Assembly: GCA_028023455.1 (NCBI GenBank)
Contig: JAQFVV010000031.1
Span: forward strand, 3,226,001-3,290,000
Direction: 5' to 3'
From: Epiperipatus broadwayi
Lineage: Eukaryota > Onychophora > Udeonychophora > Euonychophora > Peripatidae
DNA length: 64,000 bases
The notes beneath the pieces are model-generated. The model was not told the origin of the DNA. It saw only the letters and a program-made list of their open reading frames with translations, and did not search any database. The stretch's first letter is position 1; each line of letters starts with the position of its first letter. The translations under genes and the position numbers were made by a program. Shown one piece after another: positions 45,971 through 57,965 of the stretch.

Positions 45971-46011
45971 TTTTAAAATATTTTAACAATGGATGAACCC
46001 GCAAAATATGT

Positions 46012-49000
46012 TTTATATATATTGTGATCTTCTGAATGGGCACAAGTAATTAAACTGTGTTGTATCAGGAATGAAATAGCCCTAAAAAATTTAAAAATTT
46101 TCTATTCATGGTCCAAAAATTTATATGTGGGACACTTATGCATTTTGGTTAGCAATTCTTACCAGCATAAATATTATTATTGTATTTAATGAAGTATTTA
46201 ATGCAAAGAAGGTGGGCGGAGTATCATTGCAATTGTTGTTATAATAGTTAGATTGATGCAAAGTTGTTTTATTTATTTATAAGATAGTGTTGGGGTTGGT
46301 TTGGATAGTTTTCTGATTTATTATTCATTGACACCCATCCATTTTCCAATATTATAATCAGTGAAATATGTTTAACCCATAGCCATGTCAATTATATTTA
46401 GTCAGGATAATTTAACAGTTATGTTGCAGTATATGTGCATGCATGTATGTCTATACCATTTTCATTTCATTTTCATATTTTAATTACAATAAACAATATT
46501 ACATTTACAATAAAACATTTAAATTATAGTAATTATTTTTAATAGTTTTGCAAAATATATTTTCTTAAATGATTAATGGATATTTGGATTAATAAATTAT
46601 TTGACAATTTAAATAATATTATCAACCATTTTTATTTAATAGCTAATTAATATTCATTTGTTTTAAGTTTGTAAAAAGTTATTTTTTTTTTGTTTGATTT
46701 AATTGTGAAGGTCAAAATGATTTTTTTTTCAAGAAAAGATTTCTTGAATATTTAATTAACTCCTGACTGCAAAGGGTGGAGTTGACCTTTGGAGGGTGAA
46801 AATGACCTTTTGATGGAAGGAAGGAATTTCTATTTAACTGATAGTCACTAATAAAAAATTCCTCATTATAATTATTGCCTTAGTTCATTCTGCCTGTGAC
46901 CAGTATATATCTCTTCCAGAAATCAAGTCAATTTTAAAACTCCAAAGTGAATTTTAAAAGTCATAGGAGAATTCTAATTACCAGAAAGTCTTCAACTAGA
47001 ATGACTGGCTAAGGTATAAAGAAAAAGGTATATCTCTTCATTTCTTTCGCTCAATTTAAACATTTAAATTAACACTCTCATATTTATTTGCATTCTAAAA
47101 ATGGATGTTTATACTATTAAATTTAGGTTACTTCATTTACTCATATTTATTATTATTAAGAAGAACCTTAAAGTGCATGAACTTTATAATCTGCTAACTA
47201 AGTTATGTGAATTTTCTAATATTTTGTGGGAACGAATGCAGAAAAATTTAACTAAGTTTATCTTAAGCTCTCAGCTCAACTTGTCTTCTACTTCTGTAAA
47301 AGTTAAGTTAAAATTAACAGGATGCATGTACTTTATTATGCTATGTTTAAAATTATTATGGAATGATAACTTTATTTCTTATTTTATGCTTATAAAATAA
47401 TGTGTTTTTATTAAAGAAATAAAAATATGACTTACCTAGAATAATTGATTGCTACTGTTTACCAAATGTATATGCTTAAATCGAATTGAAGGACTTGAAT
47501 ACTGTATATTTCTGTTCTCTTCGATGTATGGATGCATTATGAAATAAATTATTATTGCTTAAGGAATTACCAATTTTGTATGATATATTAATTCGCAATG
47601 ACTAAAAGTAATTATGTGTAGGCTAGCTTACAAATTATAGGAAAAACAAATGCTCTTCAGGAAATCTGTTAAAGGTTACTGCTAAGTTAAAAATTACTAC
47701 AGAATGAATTAAATGATTATTATAGTACAAATATAGCTGAAACTGTCTTTTCATATTCTTGTCATTATAAAAATTTATTACTTATGTGCCATATAGTAAA
47801 CTCAATTAGCTTTCACTAAAAACATTGGAGATTACTAAATTGAATTTGAATCATAACTGTTTTGTCCTACAAGAGTTTTTTTGCTTCATCTTCTTATTAA
47901 CATGCACCCAGTTTGGAATTTTATCTCCGTATCGTTCAGTAAACTTGGAAAGGAAACTTTACAAGTAATTTTTTTTTTAAGTTTAAAAAAAAAGAAGAGT
48001 GACTTTTATTTTCTTTTATTATTTGCTGTTACTGATATATGTATATTATAGACAGTCAGACAGATTCATTTAGTAGTACATGTTTGTTTATTTAATTATA
48101 ATATTTGTGAACTTCTAGAACGTCATAGCGTATTCACTAATTGTGAATATGCTGGTAAATTGATAGTATTGTTATTTAAATATGATTTTATTCTTATACA
48201 AAAATGAAACATATATTTTTCTTTTGAGTATTTTATAAAAGAGAGGGATTTATTTTATGTATTTTTCTTTATCTCAAAGTGAGAATTTTTGGCTTTCAGA
48301 GTAGCGAGTATATGAAAGAAATATCATATCAGAGATAGCAAAGAAATCTCGTTCATAATAATTATTACTATTTAATTTTTGAAACAACTGAAAGTCTATT
48401 CTAAGTTAAAGGTTTGTACTTTTAATGTATCATTTACTTACGGTAGTATTTGCATATTACATGATTTAAAATTATTTTTCATACTCTTGCATATACATAT
48501 GTGTGTCTGTCTTGTGCAATTGTTTTATTTAAGTAATCAACATTCAGTTTTATAATTATTTCTTTATATAAATTTCGGATATTGTCGTATTCTAAAAGAA
48601 TTGAAGGAATGAGTAAGTTACCTGTGTGTATTTATCTGCCAATGTATAGTGTTAAATATGTAGAGGAGCTATGAAAAAGGAAATTATTCTTGATGCGTTC
48701 TGTTTGTAGGGATGAAAGATTTTTCCCCTTAGTATATTTAAGTATTTTGCTATGAATAGAGCCTATTTTAGATTATATACGTACATATTATAAAATATTT
48801 ATGAAGTTAAGTGATATTTTCCTATTGTTCTGGTGATGAGAAAAGTTCCATACCAATAGTGTATTTCGGATTTAGATAAGTTGTTGTAGATTTATTAACT
48901 AGAGGGTTTAATTGCTCCTCATGCGCTTGAATTTCTCTTGAACGTTGAGTTTGTATGATCATAAAAACATAGCTCTGTGTAATTCAACTAGTGGTTGGAT

Positions 49001-50395
49001 AAATAGTTAAATTAAATTTTTTATTGAATATTAGAGTAGATATAGTGTCCTATTTTGTTGGTTGGTCTATGACATTGTCCGAATAAAACGCTTATTTAAT
49101 AATTCCTAAATAAATTGATAATGTGTAAAAAGATTGTTTTCTTTTATTATTGCATAAGGTGTGACACACACGCGTAATGTAAATAATATCGGTGGATATA
49201 AAAATATAATATTGTTAAACTTAAAACAGGAAATAAATGTTTTAAAACATATCATATTAATTTGCCACGTGTTAGAAATCATCAAATCATCGGAATGAGT
49301 ATGATTTTATTGCCATGCGTGAAAAGTGTAGTTATTTAAAGTGATTATTTAATTAAGTTATTTAAAGCTGCTCTCTTGATAGCTAAATGTATTAATTTGC
49401 TTTATTCTAACAATTGATAATATATCCTCCCAAAAAGTGTATATTGTGCCCATAATATAATATATTATTTATTTAGTGTTGCATATGAAAATGTTTAGGT
49501 AGTCCAGATATTCAAAGTCAGAAAATTAAGATCTTATTTGTTCGTTAATTTGCATTCATAAGTGTATAAATAATAAATGATGTAACGTGTAATAGGGACA
49601 ATCTCAAACTTATGTTCATAAATTTACTTGTAAATTTAAAGATTGGGACAAATAGTCTTATTGTGAACCAATTATATTTAATTAAATTTTAAGTGTAAAT
49701 AAATGCTTTGTTTATTTATTCAAAACTGTGTCTTGAGTTATTCTTATGTGCATTCATATTCTAGTTTCCACATCTCCACATCCCATATATCTATTACCAA
49801 ATAAGGACATTGTTTTATAACTCTGATAATAAATATGCTGAAATCTGATAATATTGTTTCCTTGATCCAAACATTACATGAAACATTTACCACTTGATAA
49901 ACTTATAAAAAGGCTGCCTAGATAGAGTAATATTTAGATGATGATGTGAGATTAAAAGATACCCTATTTCCTTCATTATCTAATTGTCAGCCCAGTAAAA
50001 CATTATTCAATTCATTTCATTATATTTTTATTATAATTGAGCGATATAAATTACTGGTTAAGATAGTTTCTTTAATCTAACTGTGTTATAGATTCCCTGA
50101 GATCTGATTTTATATTCCTAGATTAACATTAATTTAGCTATTTAGATTAGGATGTGCTGAATAATAGAGTTATTTAGTGTTATGCTTTTCTTATCTGTCA
50201 AAGTTGTGTTGAGCTAATATAGAGTGTAACTGGATGATGAAAGAGATCAAATTGAAATTATATTTTAGTAGTTTGAACAAATAAACTCTGCTAGCCTTTA
50301 TCATTTGGTTAATTAATAGATAAGGTCTATATTTTATTTAATGGTTTATAGCATTTCTTTCTTCGTTTATTTATATTCTATATGTTATGAACTTC
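46012..50395. other. AT-rich stretch without a recognised gene
   Basis: A 99-codon plus-strand frame at 47101-47400 has a hydrophobic, Leu/Lys-rich composition typical of AT-rich noncoding DNA, and I do not recognise it. Around 46700-46830 the motif GTCAAAATGA or its complement recurs near GGGTGGAGTTGACC. Nothing else stands out. Confidence 0.55.
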
Positions 50396-50399
50396 CTGT

Positions 50400-50580
50400 A
50401 ACCTCGCACTGAGTGAAACTGCAAAACAAACATAAGTAAAAGAGTCTCAGTATCAATTGTAAATCAAATAAAGTGTTAAATTATTCTATTCATTAATAGA
50501 ATTGGCGCCCTGGGCATTTGCTCATATACTGTATATGAGCGGTGTTGTGTGTGCGGATTACAATATATATATATATATAT
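50400..50580 (+). repeat. LTR-like repeat, copy C (U5 end and primer-site-like TGGCGCCC)
   Basis: AAATAAAGTGTTAAATT (polyadenylation-like, near 50468) is followed by TTGGCGCCCTGGGCATTTG and then GCGGTGTTGTGTGTGCGGAT, ending in TACAATATATAT. Copies A and B share the AATAAA-type signal, TGGCGCCCT, and a GGATCGTTATAATATAT-type end. The segment CTCATATACTGTATATGAG right after the primer-like site is a perfect hairpin. The 5' limit is not visible. Confidence 0.5.
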
Positions 50581-50919
50581 TGAAGCGATTATATATATAT
50601 ATGCTTATTGTATATATTTTGCAATTAAGTTAAAAATATTAAGGCAATTTAAAAAATATATAATGTATAAAAAATGTAATTTTATTATTAAAACGTAAAT
50701 TTTATTATGAAATTTAATTATGAGTTGATAAGTGTGAAAAAAGATGGGGTTCAAATCAGCAAAGAAAGTTTAACTTTCTAATTAATTAAAATACCAATTG
50801 ATATTAAAAGAATGTAGGTACTAAACTCTAATTTTAGAATTTATATTTAGTGTAGCAATGTTATTCCAATAAAAGGATATATATGTATACATTGCATTGG
50901 ATGTCTTATTTTGCCACAG

Positions 50920-51100
50920 GGAAGTCATATAGTTGTAATCTAATTTTAAGAGTCTCTACCTCTCCCTGATCACAGAGCCTAAAAAAAAGTGAAATAGTAT
51001 GGAGGTTGGAATAAGTAGTGATGGTTTAAATCACCCTAGTGGTGATTTATGTGTTTGCCAGCTCATCCTGACCTTGTGTGTGCACATGTGCATATATATA
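50920..51100 (+). repeat. Possible old tRNA-related SINE
   Basis: GATGGTTTAAATCACCCTAG (near 51020) resembles a B box and its 3' context, followed by GTGTTTGCCAGCTCATCCTGA. The upstream half has AGTCTCTACCTCTCCCTGATC. It is GC-richer than the surroundings. The tRNA link is weak. Confidence 0.3.
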
Positions 51101-51994
51101 ATGAGTTGTATATTAAAATAAATATTACAAACTTTCCTAGATTGAGTAGTTTGGATAACATAAAAAAAATGAATTAATTAAATGGGTTTTAAACTAATAA
51201 ATGTTAAAAAATAAATATTAAGTAATTAGACTCAGAGATACATGAGTATTTGCAGAAATATCAAAATTTATGTTTATTAAATGAAACTTTATTTAAAATA
51301 AATTTTATATTTTTGTTTTAGAAAAAAAAATTATTTTAGAAATAACAAAAAATGCTTTGAAATTCAGTTTAAAAAAAATAAAAGATAATAGTTTTTTTCA
51401 TGTTTCGAAAGTCTATAATATTAAAATAGCATAAATCAGAGAAAAATATAGATTTTTAAATTTTTTAGACAATACATGAATAATAATAGAAAAAAAAAAC
51501 AACTTTAAATCTTTTATAAGAATATTCTTTCATTACTTAGGCATATTAATTATATGGAAGATTTTACATTTTAATTCAATAAACTATGGATTTGATATTC
51601 AGTACAAATACTTCATGTTTCCTCATGTTAATTTTAGGTTTTCCAATTGCTGTTTTGAATAAAATTTGATTATTGTGGCCAAGAATTTAAATCTCTATAT
51701 TTATAAAGGCTGATATTTGAATGTAATTATTCTTAATTATAACATTACATTTTCTGTATATGTGTTAAAAATTGTGTTATATTATGAGAATTTAGCTTGG
51801 AAAATTGCATTATATTATGAGAATTTAGCTTGGAAAATATTACTAAAAAATGGTGAGAATATTACAACTCCAAAGTTTCACAAAGTATTAGAAATAAAAA
51901 AAATTATATTAATTTTTTAAAAGAATTAATAATTTCCTTATATAATTACAAATTGTACACATTTTAAAATTAGTCATCTTTTAATTGAAGTAAT
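51101..51994. other. AT-rich stretch without a recognised gene
   Basis: Contains a 33 bp tandem duplication at 51777-51839 (TTATATTATGAGAATTTAGC...), which creates a repeated YYENLAWKI in one frame. I do not consider that frame a gene. Confidence 0.6.
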
Positions 51995-52656
51995 GAAATT
52001 TCAGTACTTTGGCATTAGACCTGTGACATTGGGGAGATATGAGACTTCTCACATCCACAACGACTGTTGGATTGACAATCGGTGCTCACAATTGAAAGAA
52101 AGTAAGCTGTTTTTAGAGGTGTGAAAACATGTATTTCCTTATGTGTGACATCGCGATGATGGAATGACCAATGGCACTCACAATTGAGTAATTCATGAGA
52201 GAGATGTCAAAATGTGTCTTTCCTTATCAGTGTGATCTTTTGGATTCGTTAACATCTCCACATTAGCTTTTTCTGTGCTGTTTTTTTCTTTTATTGAGCA
52301 GGTGTCCATTTTGGGCTCATGTAGAAGACATTCAAATAACCAGATTTTCCTGTTCAATCCATTTTAAAAATTTTTGCCAATAATGGCGTTTTTTTTTTTT
52401 TTTTTGAAATGGGTTGTTTTTAAAAGTTTTTAGATTTACTCATATTTTTCTTTTTTAAATTTTGTACATTTGTTTGAATTTCACTACAATATTACCTTGA
52501 TTTCTCAATAATCATCTACTAAATATATACTACATTTTTTTGTTAAAAATCTTCCAAAATATTGAAACATTAAAACCGTCAATGGCATCGCATTTGCTGT
52601 TTTTTTGTTTTTTTTTTTTGGAAATGCGTCATTTTTAAAAGTTTTTAGATTTACTC

Positions 52657-52766
52657 TTTTTTTTTCATGTGTCATAGCATGGGCCGGGATGCGAACCCAC
52701 AACCATCTGCAACCAACTACTTGCTTGCATGGCGGCTGCGATACCTCTCGGATAACAACGCAAGAC
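52657..52766 (-). repeat. tRNA-derived SINE in satellite unit, copy 1
   Basis: On the minus strand: GTTATCCGAGAGGTATCGCA (A-box region), then GGTTGTGGGTTCGCATCCCG (B box), then about 25 nt and a poly-A tail. GATTTACTC flanks it on both sides (52648-52656 and 52767-52775), a 9 bp or longer target duplication. The acceptor ends do not pair. Confidence 0.85.
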
Positions 52767-52987
52767 GATTTACTCTTTTTTTTTTAAAATTTTGTACAAT
52801 ATTTGTTTGAATTTCACTACAATATTACCTTGATTTCTCAATAATCATCTACTAAATATATACTACATTTTTTTGTTAAAAATCTTCCAAAATATTGAAA
52901 TATTAAAACCATCAATGGCATCGCATTTGCTGGTTTTTTGGTTTTTTTTTGGAAATGCGTCATTTTTAAAAGTTTTTAGATTTACTC

Positions 52988-53098
52988 TTTTTTTTTTCAT
53001 GTGTCATAGCATCGGCCGGGACACGAACCCACAACCATCTGCAACCAACTACTTGCTTGCATGGCCGCTGCGATACCTCTCGGATAACAACACAAGAT
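52988..53098 (-). repeat. Same SINE in the next satellite unit, copy 2
   Basis: The same SINE at the same position of the repeat unit, again between GATTTACTC sequences (52979-52987 and 53099-53107). Differences from copy 1 are few, for example CGGCCGGGACACGAACC against GGGCCGGGATGCGAACC on the plus strand. It was most likely copied together with the unit rather than inserted twice. Confidence 0.85.
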
Positions 53099-54980
53099 GA
53101 TTTACTCTTTTTTTTTTAAAATTTTGTACAATATTTATTTGAATTTCACTACAATATTACCTTGATTTCTCAATAATCATCTACTGAATATATATTTCAT
53201 TTTTGGTTAAAAATTTTCCAAAATGCGTTCAAATAACCGGATTTCCTTGTTCAATATTTCATGGTAAGTATCACAAAAATGTAGTTAATCCATTTTTAGA
53301 AATTTTTATCAATATTGGCACGGTTGTCTTTTTTTTTTTGGAAATGCATGATTTTTAAAAGTTTTTAGACTTACTCCTATTTTATTTTTTTTTAATTTTA
53401 TATAATATTTGTTTGAATTCCACTACAATATTACCTTCATTTCTCAATAACCATCTACTGAATATATACTACATTTTTTTGTTAAAAATCTTCCAAAATA
53501 TTAAAACCGTCAATGGCATCGCATTTGATGGGTTTTTTTTTTTTTGGAAATGAGTCATTTTTTAAAAGTTTTTAGATTTACTCTTTCTTTTTTTTTAATT
53601 GTGTACAATATTTGTTTGAATTTCACTACAATATTACCTTGATTTCTCAAAAATCATCTACTAAATATATACTATATTTTTTGTTAAAAATCTTCCAAAA
53701 TATTGAAAGATCTAAAACCATCAATGGTGTCATGTTTGCTGTTTTTTTGTTGTTTTTTTTGCAAATGTGTCATTTTTAAAAGTTTTTAAATTTACTGCGT
53801 CATTTTAAAAAGTTTTTAAATTTACTCATATTTTTTTTTTTTAAATTCTGTACAGTATTTGTTTGAATTTCACTACAATATTACCTTGATTTCTCAATAA
53901 CCATCTACTGAATATATATTACATTTTTGTTAAAAATCTTCCAAAATATTAAAATATTAAAACCGTCAATGGCATCGCATTTGCTGTTTTGTTTTTTTTG
54001 TTTTTTTGGAAATGCGTCGTTTTTAAAAGTTTTTAGATTTACTCTTTTTTTTTTTAAATTGTGTACAATATTTGTTTGAATTTCATTACAATATTACCTT
54101 GATTTCTCAATAATCATCTACTGAATATATATTACATTTTTTATTAAAAATCTTCCAAAATGCGTTCAAATAACCGGATTTCCTTGTTCAATATTTCATG
54201 GTAAGTATCACAAAAAATCCATTTTTAAAATTTTTTACCAATAATGGCATGGGTTTTTTTTTTTGGGGGGGGGGGTGTCATTTTTAAAAGTTTTTAGATT
54301 ACTCATATTTTTTAATTTTGTACAATATTTGTTTGAATTTCACTACAATATTAACTTGATTTCTCAATAATCATCTGCTGAATATATATTACATTTTTTG
54401 TTAAAAATCTTCCAAAATGCATTCAAATAACCGGATTTCCTTGTTCAATATTTCACGATAAGTATCACAAAAATGTAGTTAATCCATTTTTAGAAATTTT
54501 TACCAATAATGGCATGGGGGGGGGGGTTGGAAATGCGTCATTTTTAAAAGTTTTTAGATTACTCTTCTTTCTTTTTTTTAAATTTTGTACAATATTTGTT
54601 TGAATTTCACTACAATATTACCTTGATTTCTCAATAATCATCTACTAAATATATATTACATTTTTTGTTAAAAATCTTACAAAATATTGAAATCTAAAAC
54701 CATTAATGGTGTCATGCTTGCTGTTTTTTTTTTTTTTTTTGGAAATGCGTCATTTTTAAAAGTTTTTAGATTTACTGTGTCGTTTTTAAATGTTTTTAGA
54801 TTTACTCGTATTTTTTTTTTAAATTCTGTACAATATTTGTTTGAATTTCACTACAATATTACCTTGATTTCTCAATAATCATCTACTGAATATATATTAC
54901 ATTTTTTGTTAAAAATCTTGCAATATTTCTTTGAATTCCAATGTAATATGTGTTACTATTTTTTAGAATGTACTCATTTT

Positions 54981-55214
54981 TAGAGCTGTGACATGAAGCA
55001 AGTATTAGACCTGCTGAGCCTGTTGACATTCATATCAACTACTTCCCAATAACTTTTTTTGATGTTGCCAAAAGAGCTGTATACATGTCATTTTTTGTTT
55101 TTGGAGAAAGAGTCATGTACATGTCATTTTAGTGACATCACAAAATCATCGGAAGATTGATATGAATGTCAACAGGTCCAGTAGGTCTAAAACATGTTCC
55201 ATGTTGCAGTTCTA
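54981..55214. repeat. Inverted repeat with ~59 bp arms at the right end of the satellite element
   Basis: The arms are 54981-55039 (TAGAGCTGTGACATGAAGCA... to ...CATTCATATCAACT) and 55157-55214 in reverse, about 80 % matched, with a 117 bp loop that contains two ATACATGTCATTTT- and GTACATGTCATTTT-type copies. It overlaps the right terminal repeat. Confidence 0.85.
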
Positions 55215-55235
55215 ATACCAAAGTACCAAAATTTC

Positions 55236-57112
55236 TTATCCATATTGTTTTAAATAGTAGTATTGTACAAACAAACTGATAGTTATTTTATATCTGTCTG
55301 TGGCTCTTGACACTCTCGTAACACTTTTGTATATTAAATTCTTTTCTGGAATAAGAAAATACATTTTTTATTTAAAATATGTTTTTTTCTCTCTTAGCAT
55401 TGTTATCCATAAACTCATATGTATATTCATTACCATATTTACAGGTTAGTTTACTAATTTATTTTTTTTATCTCAATTACAGTACATGAGCATTAAAACA
55501 CATCAACTTTAGGAAGTTAAACAACAGATTGTGGCTTATGTCTTAGCAGTACATCTGCTTCTCTTTAGGAATTGCATAGCAGAAAAAGCAAAAGTTGTTG
55601 CATATCTAGTGGCTCTCAATCAGACCTCATGAGAAAGTTATAATTACATATATAAACTATCGATGTTACAGTTTAGGAACATACTGAAAAGTATTCTTTC
55701 ACACTACTATCTTGTTCTATAATTCTCTTTGCTGATGGTACAGGCTTACTATTATTTGGTTAAAGTTGAAGTCACTATTTGTCATGAAGATAAATATGAT
55801 ATATTTGATAAATGAATACTCTGAATTGACAATACAGAGTCAATAATGGGAACATAATAAATATACTGACTAAACTGATTTTTATTTTTTTCAACCTATC
55901 TGTTCATCAAAACATGTTTTCCTAATCTGCTCATCCAACACTGTATTTTTTTAAAAGAAATCATCGTTAATTTTTAATCTGGTTTATTAAAAATTTTAAT
56001 TAATTTTAAGAACAATCGATTTTTTGCGGCTATTCACACTTCTAATTTCATATAAATTAAAAATATATAATTCTAATGTTTTTTTTAATTATTCAACCAT
56101 ATGGCTTTAACAAAAATGAATTTTATATAATTAATGCATTCTCTATGTTATTATATTTAATTAATCACTCCTAAACCCATATATTTTCTAATTATATAAT
56201 TGACCAAATTATATAATTGACAACTTTTTACTACAAAATAAGGCTGTGCGTACCTATAAAGACCAACCTTCGATGCATTCTCTGTATAGAAGAGTGGTAA
56301 TTTTAGCTCAATAGTCTTTGCAGATTACAAAATTTATATACCTTGAAAAAAGATCAATATTGTTTTGGTAGAGACATGTATAGTTCTAAAAGTCATTTAT
56401 CCCATTCCTTTTTGACTTCTTTTATGAAATCAAAGTGCTTTAATCAATAAAATAAATGAAACACTGGAAACTATTTATTGCTGCCTAAATATTTATTTCC
56501 TAATGCATATATAGATAAGATACATATCTTTGTATATTATAAATTAATGTTTGTTCATCTTGTTTAGTCTTTTTGTTGACTATGAGTCAAAACAGTAAAG
56601 TCTTTATTTTTAGTTATTTTCTCAATTTATCTTTTTTCCTAATTTTATACATTTCTAGCTTTAATTTTTGTATTGTCATTGCTAGTCAATTCATGATCAT
56701 CACAATATCAGTTTCTGAAGAATAGGAACAAAATAGTTTTTATCACTAAATGTTATCTTAATTTTTTTGGACTGATATTGTTTCTCCTTCCCTTTCAGGT
56801 TTAAATAATGCTGATTTTATATTCATTTCAGCCTTATAAATTTATATTAATTTTTGTTATATTCTGATTTTGAATTTTTACATATGACTAAATTACATCT
56901 TATCTATATAATTTTGTATCTCTTTCTTTATATAATGAATCTGAAGATGATCTGTTTCATGGACTTTTCTGATATATATGTATATATTGTAATGCTAGCG
57001 AAATATCTACATTACAAGTTCATAATTTTTTTTTTTTTTTAAATTATGATCAAATTTATTTGAAAGAATAGTTAGACACAATTATTTAAGTAGTTTTGTG
57101 ACAATAAAAAAA
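55236..57112. other. AT-rich stretch without a recognised gene
   Basis: No frame with recognisable features. The 62-codon frame at 56854-57042 is Ile/Leu/Phe-rich low-complexity sequence. Confidence 0.55.
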
Positions 57113-57965
57113 GATTGCATTATATATTTTTAAATATATAGGGTATATGAGCACAGAAAAAAAAGATTGCATTATATATTTTTAAATATATAGGATATAT
57201 GAGCACAGACTTTCACATGACCCACCAATCTCCACTCTATCTCAAAACACTGATACACTTGAACACATATATGTCGAAAAGATAAATAATCACCAATATA
57301 TGTATTTCATGCTAAACCAGTAATCATCAGTTGATCCAGATTATCATATCTACACATATATGTAATAAGTGTTCAGATATATATTAAGATAGCCAATCTT
57401 CATACTTTAATGGATAGGCTTCAATCTACTACACACTCCAACTCTTCAACCATCCATCCAATTGAAAATCTGGTGATGGAATGCTCAAAGGCCACTCTGA
57501 GGCTGAGATTCTTATCACACCCATGTTGACCTAAAGTAAATCTGACACCTCATATACAAGACATAATCCATTTAATACATATATAAGGGATAGGCAGACA
57601 TCTCTACTATGTAATAACTAAAATACAGGCTTATTATATACCTGTATCAATATATGTAATATATAGAGTATATGAGCACAGACTTTCACATGACCCACCA
57701 ATCTCCACTCTATCTCATGACACCGATACACTTGAACACATATATGTCAAAAAGATAAATAATCACCAATATACATATTTCATGCTAAACCAGCAATCAT
57801 CATTTGGTCCAGATTATCATCTCTACACATATATGCAATAAGTGCTCAGATATATATTAAGATAGCCAATCTTCATATTTTAATGGATAGGCTTCAATCT
57901 ACTACACACTCCAACTCTTCAACCATCCATTCAATTGAAAATCTGATGATGGAATGCTTAAAGGC
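57113..57965. repeat. Two direct copies of the ~470 bp tRNA-headed repeat
   Basis: Same orientation as the direct copies at 1467-2640 and closely related to them, with CACTGATACACTTGAACACA, ACCAATATATGTATTTCATG and GAGATTCTTATCACACCCAT. The second copy starts near 57615 and is cut at about 57965 (after AAAGGCC). At the left edge a ~55 bp piece (AAAAAAGATTGCATTATATA ... TATGAGCACAGA) is duplicated back to back at 57107-57206. Confidence 0.9.

Larger units (their letters stand above)
52330..54935. repeat. Satellite-like tandem array, about ten units of ~210-280 bp
   Basis: The marker ATGCGTCATTTTTAAAAGTT recurs near 52405, 52623, 52952, 53341, 53549, 53763, 54010, 54270, 54532 and 54742, and each is followed by GTACAATATTTGTTTGAATT, CACTACAATATTACCTTGAT and CTCAATAATCATCTACTGAA. 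Two unit types occur. One has ACCGTCAATGGCATCGCATT before the marker. The other is longer and has CAAATAACCGGATTTCCTTG plus CCAATAATGGCATGG. Poly-T and poly-G runs before the marker vary in length. Confidence 0.95.
51995..55235. mobile_element. Composite element: satellite array bounded by ~35 bp terminal inverted repeats
   Basis: The left end GAAATTTCAGTACTTTGGCA... (51995-52030) and the right end (55201-55235, reverse complement GAAATTTTGGTACTTTGGTA...) match at about 29 of 36 positions. Inside are a left arm with two rough ~100 bp repeats (CACAATTGA motifs, 52020-52260), the tandem array (52330-54935), and an inverted repeat at the right (54981-55214). There is no coding frame with transposase features. 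The layout fits a non-autonomous DNA transposon in which an internal satellite expanded. No certain target duplication was found. Confidence 0.6.

Noticed and set aside
47101-47400. 99-codon plus-strand frame as a gene
   Set aside because: Composition is typical of chance translation of AT-rich DNA, and no motif or context supports it.
52505-53100. Short frames across the SINE and satellite
   Set aside because: They translate the SINE and the poly-T runs and are not conserved as coding sequence.
57440-57490. CTGATGATGG in the 470 bp family as another hammerhead core
   Set aside because: No GAAA box follows at a workable distance and no stem I partner is visible.
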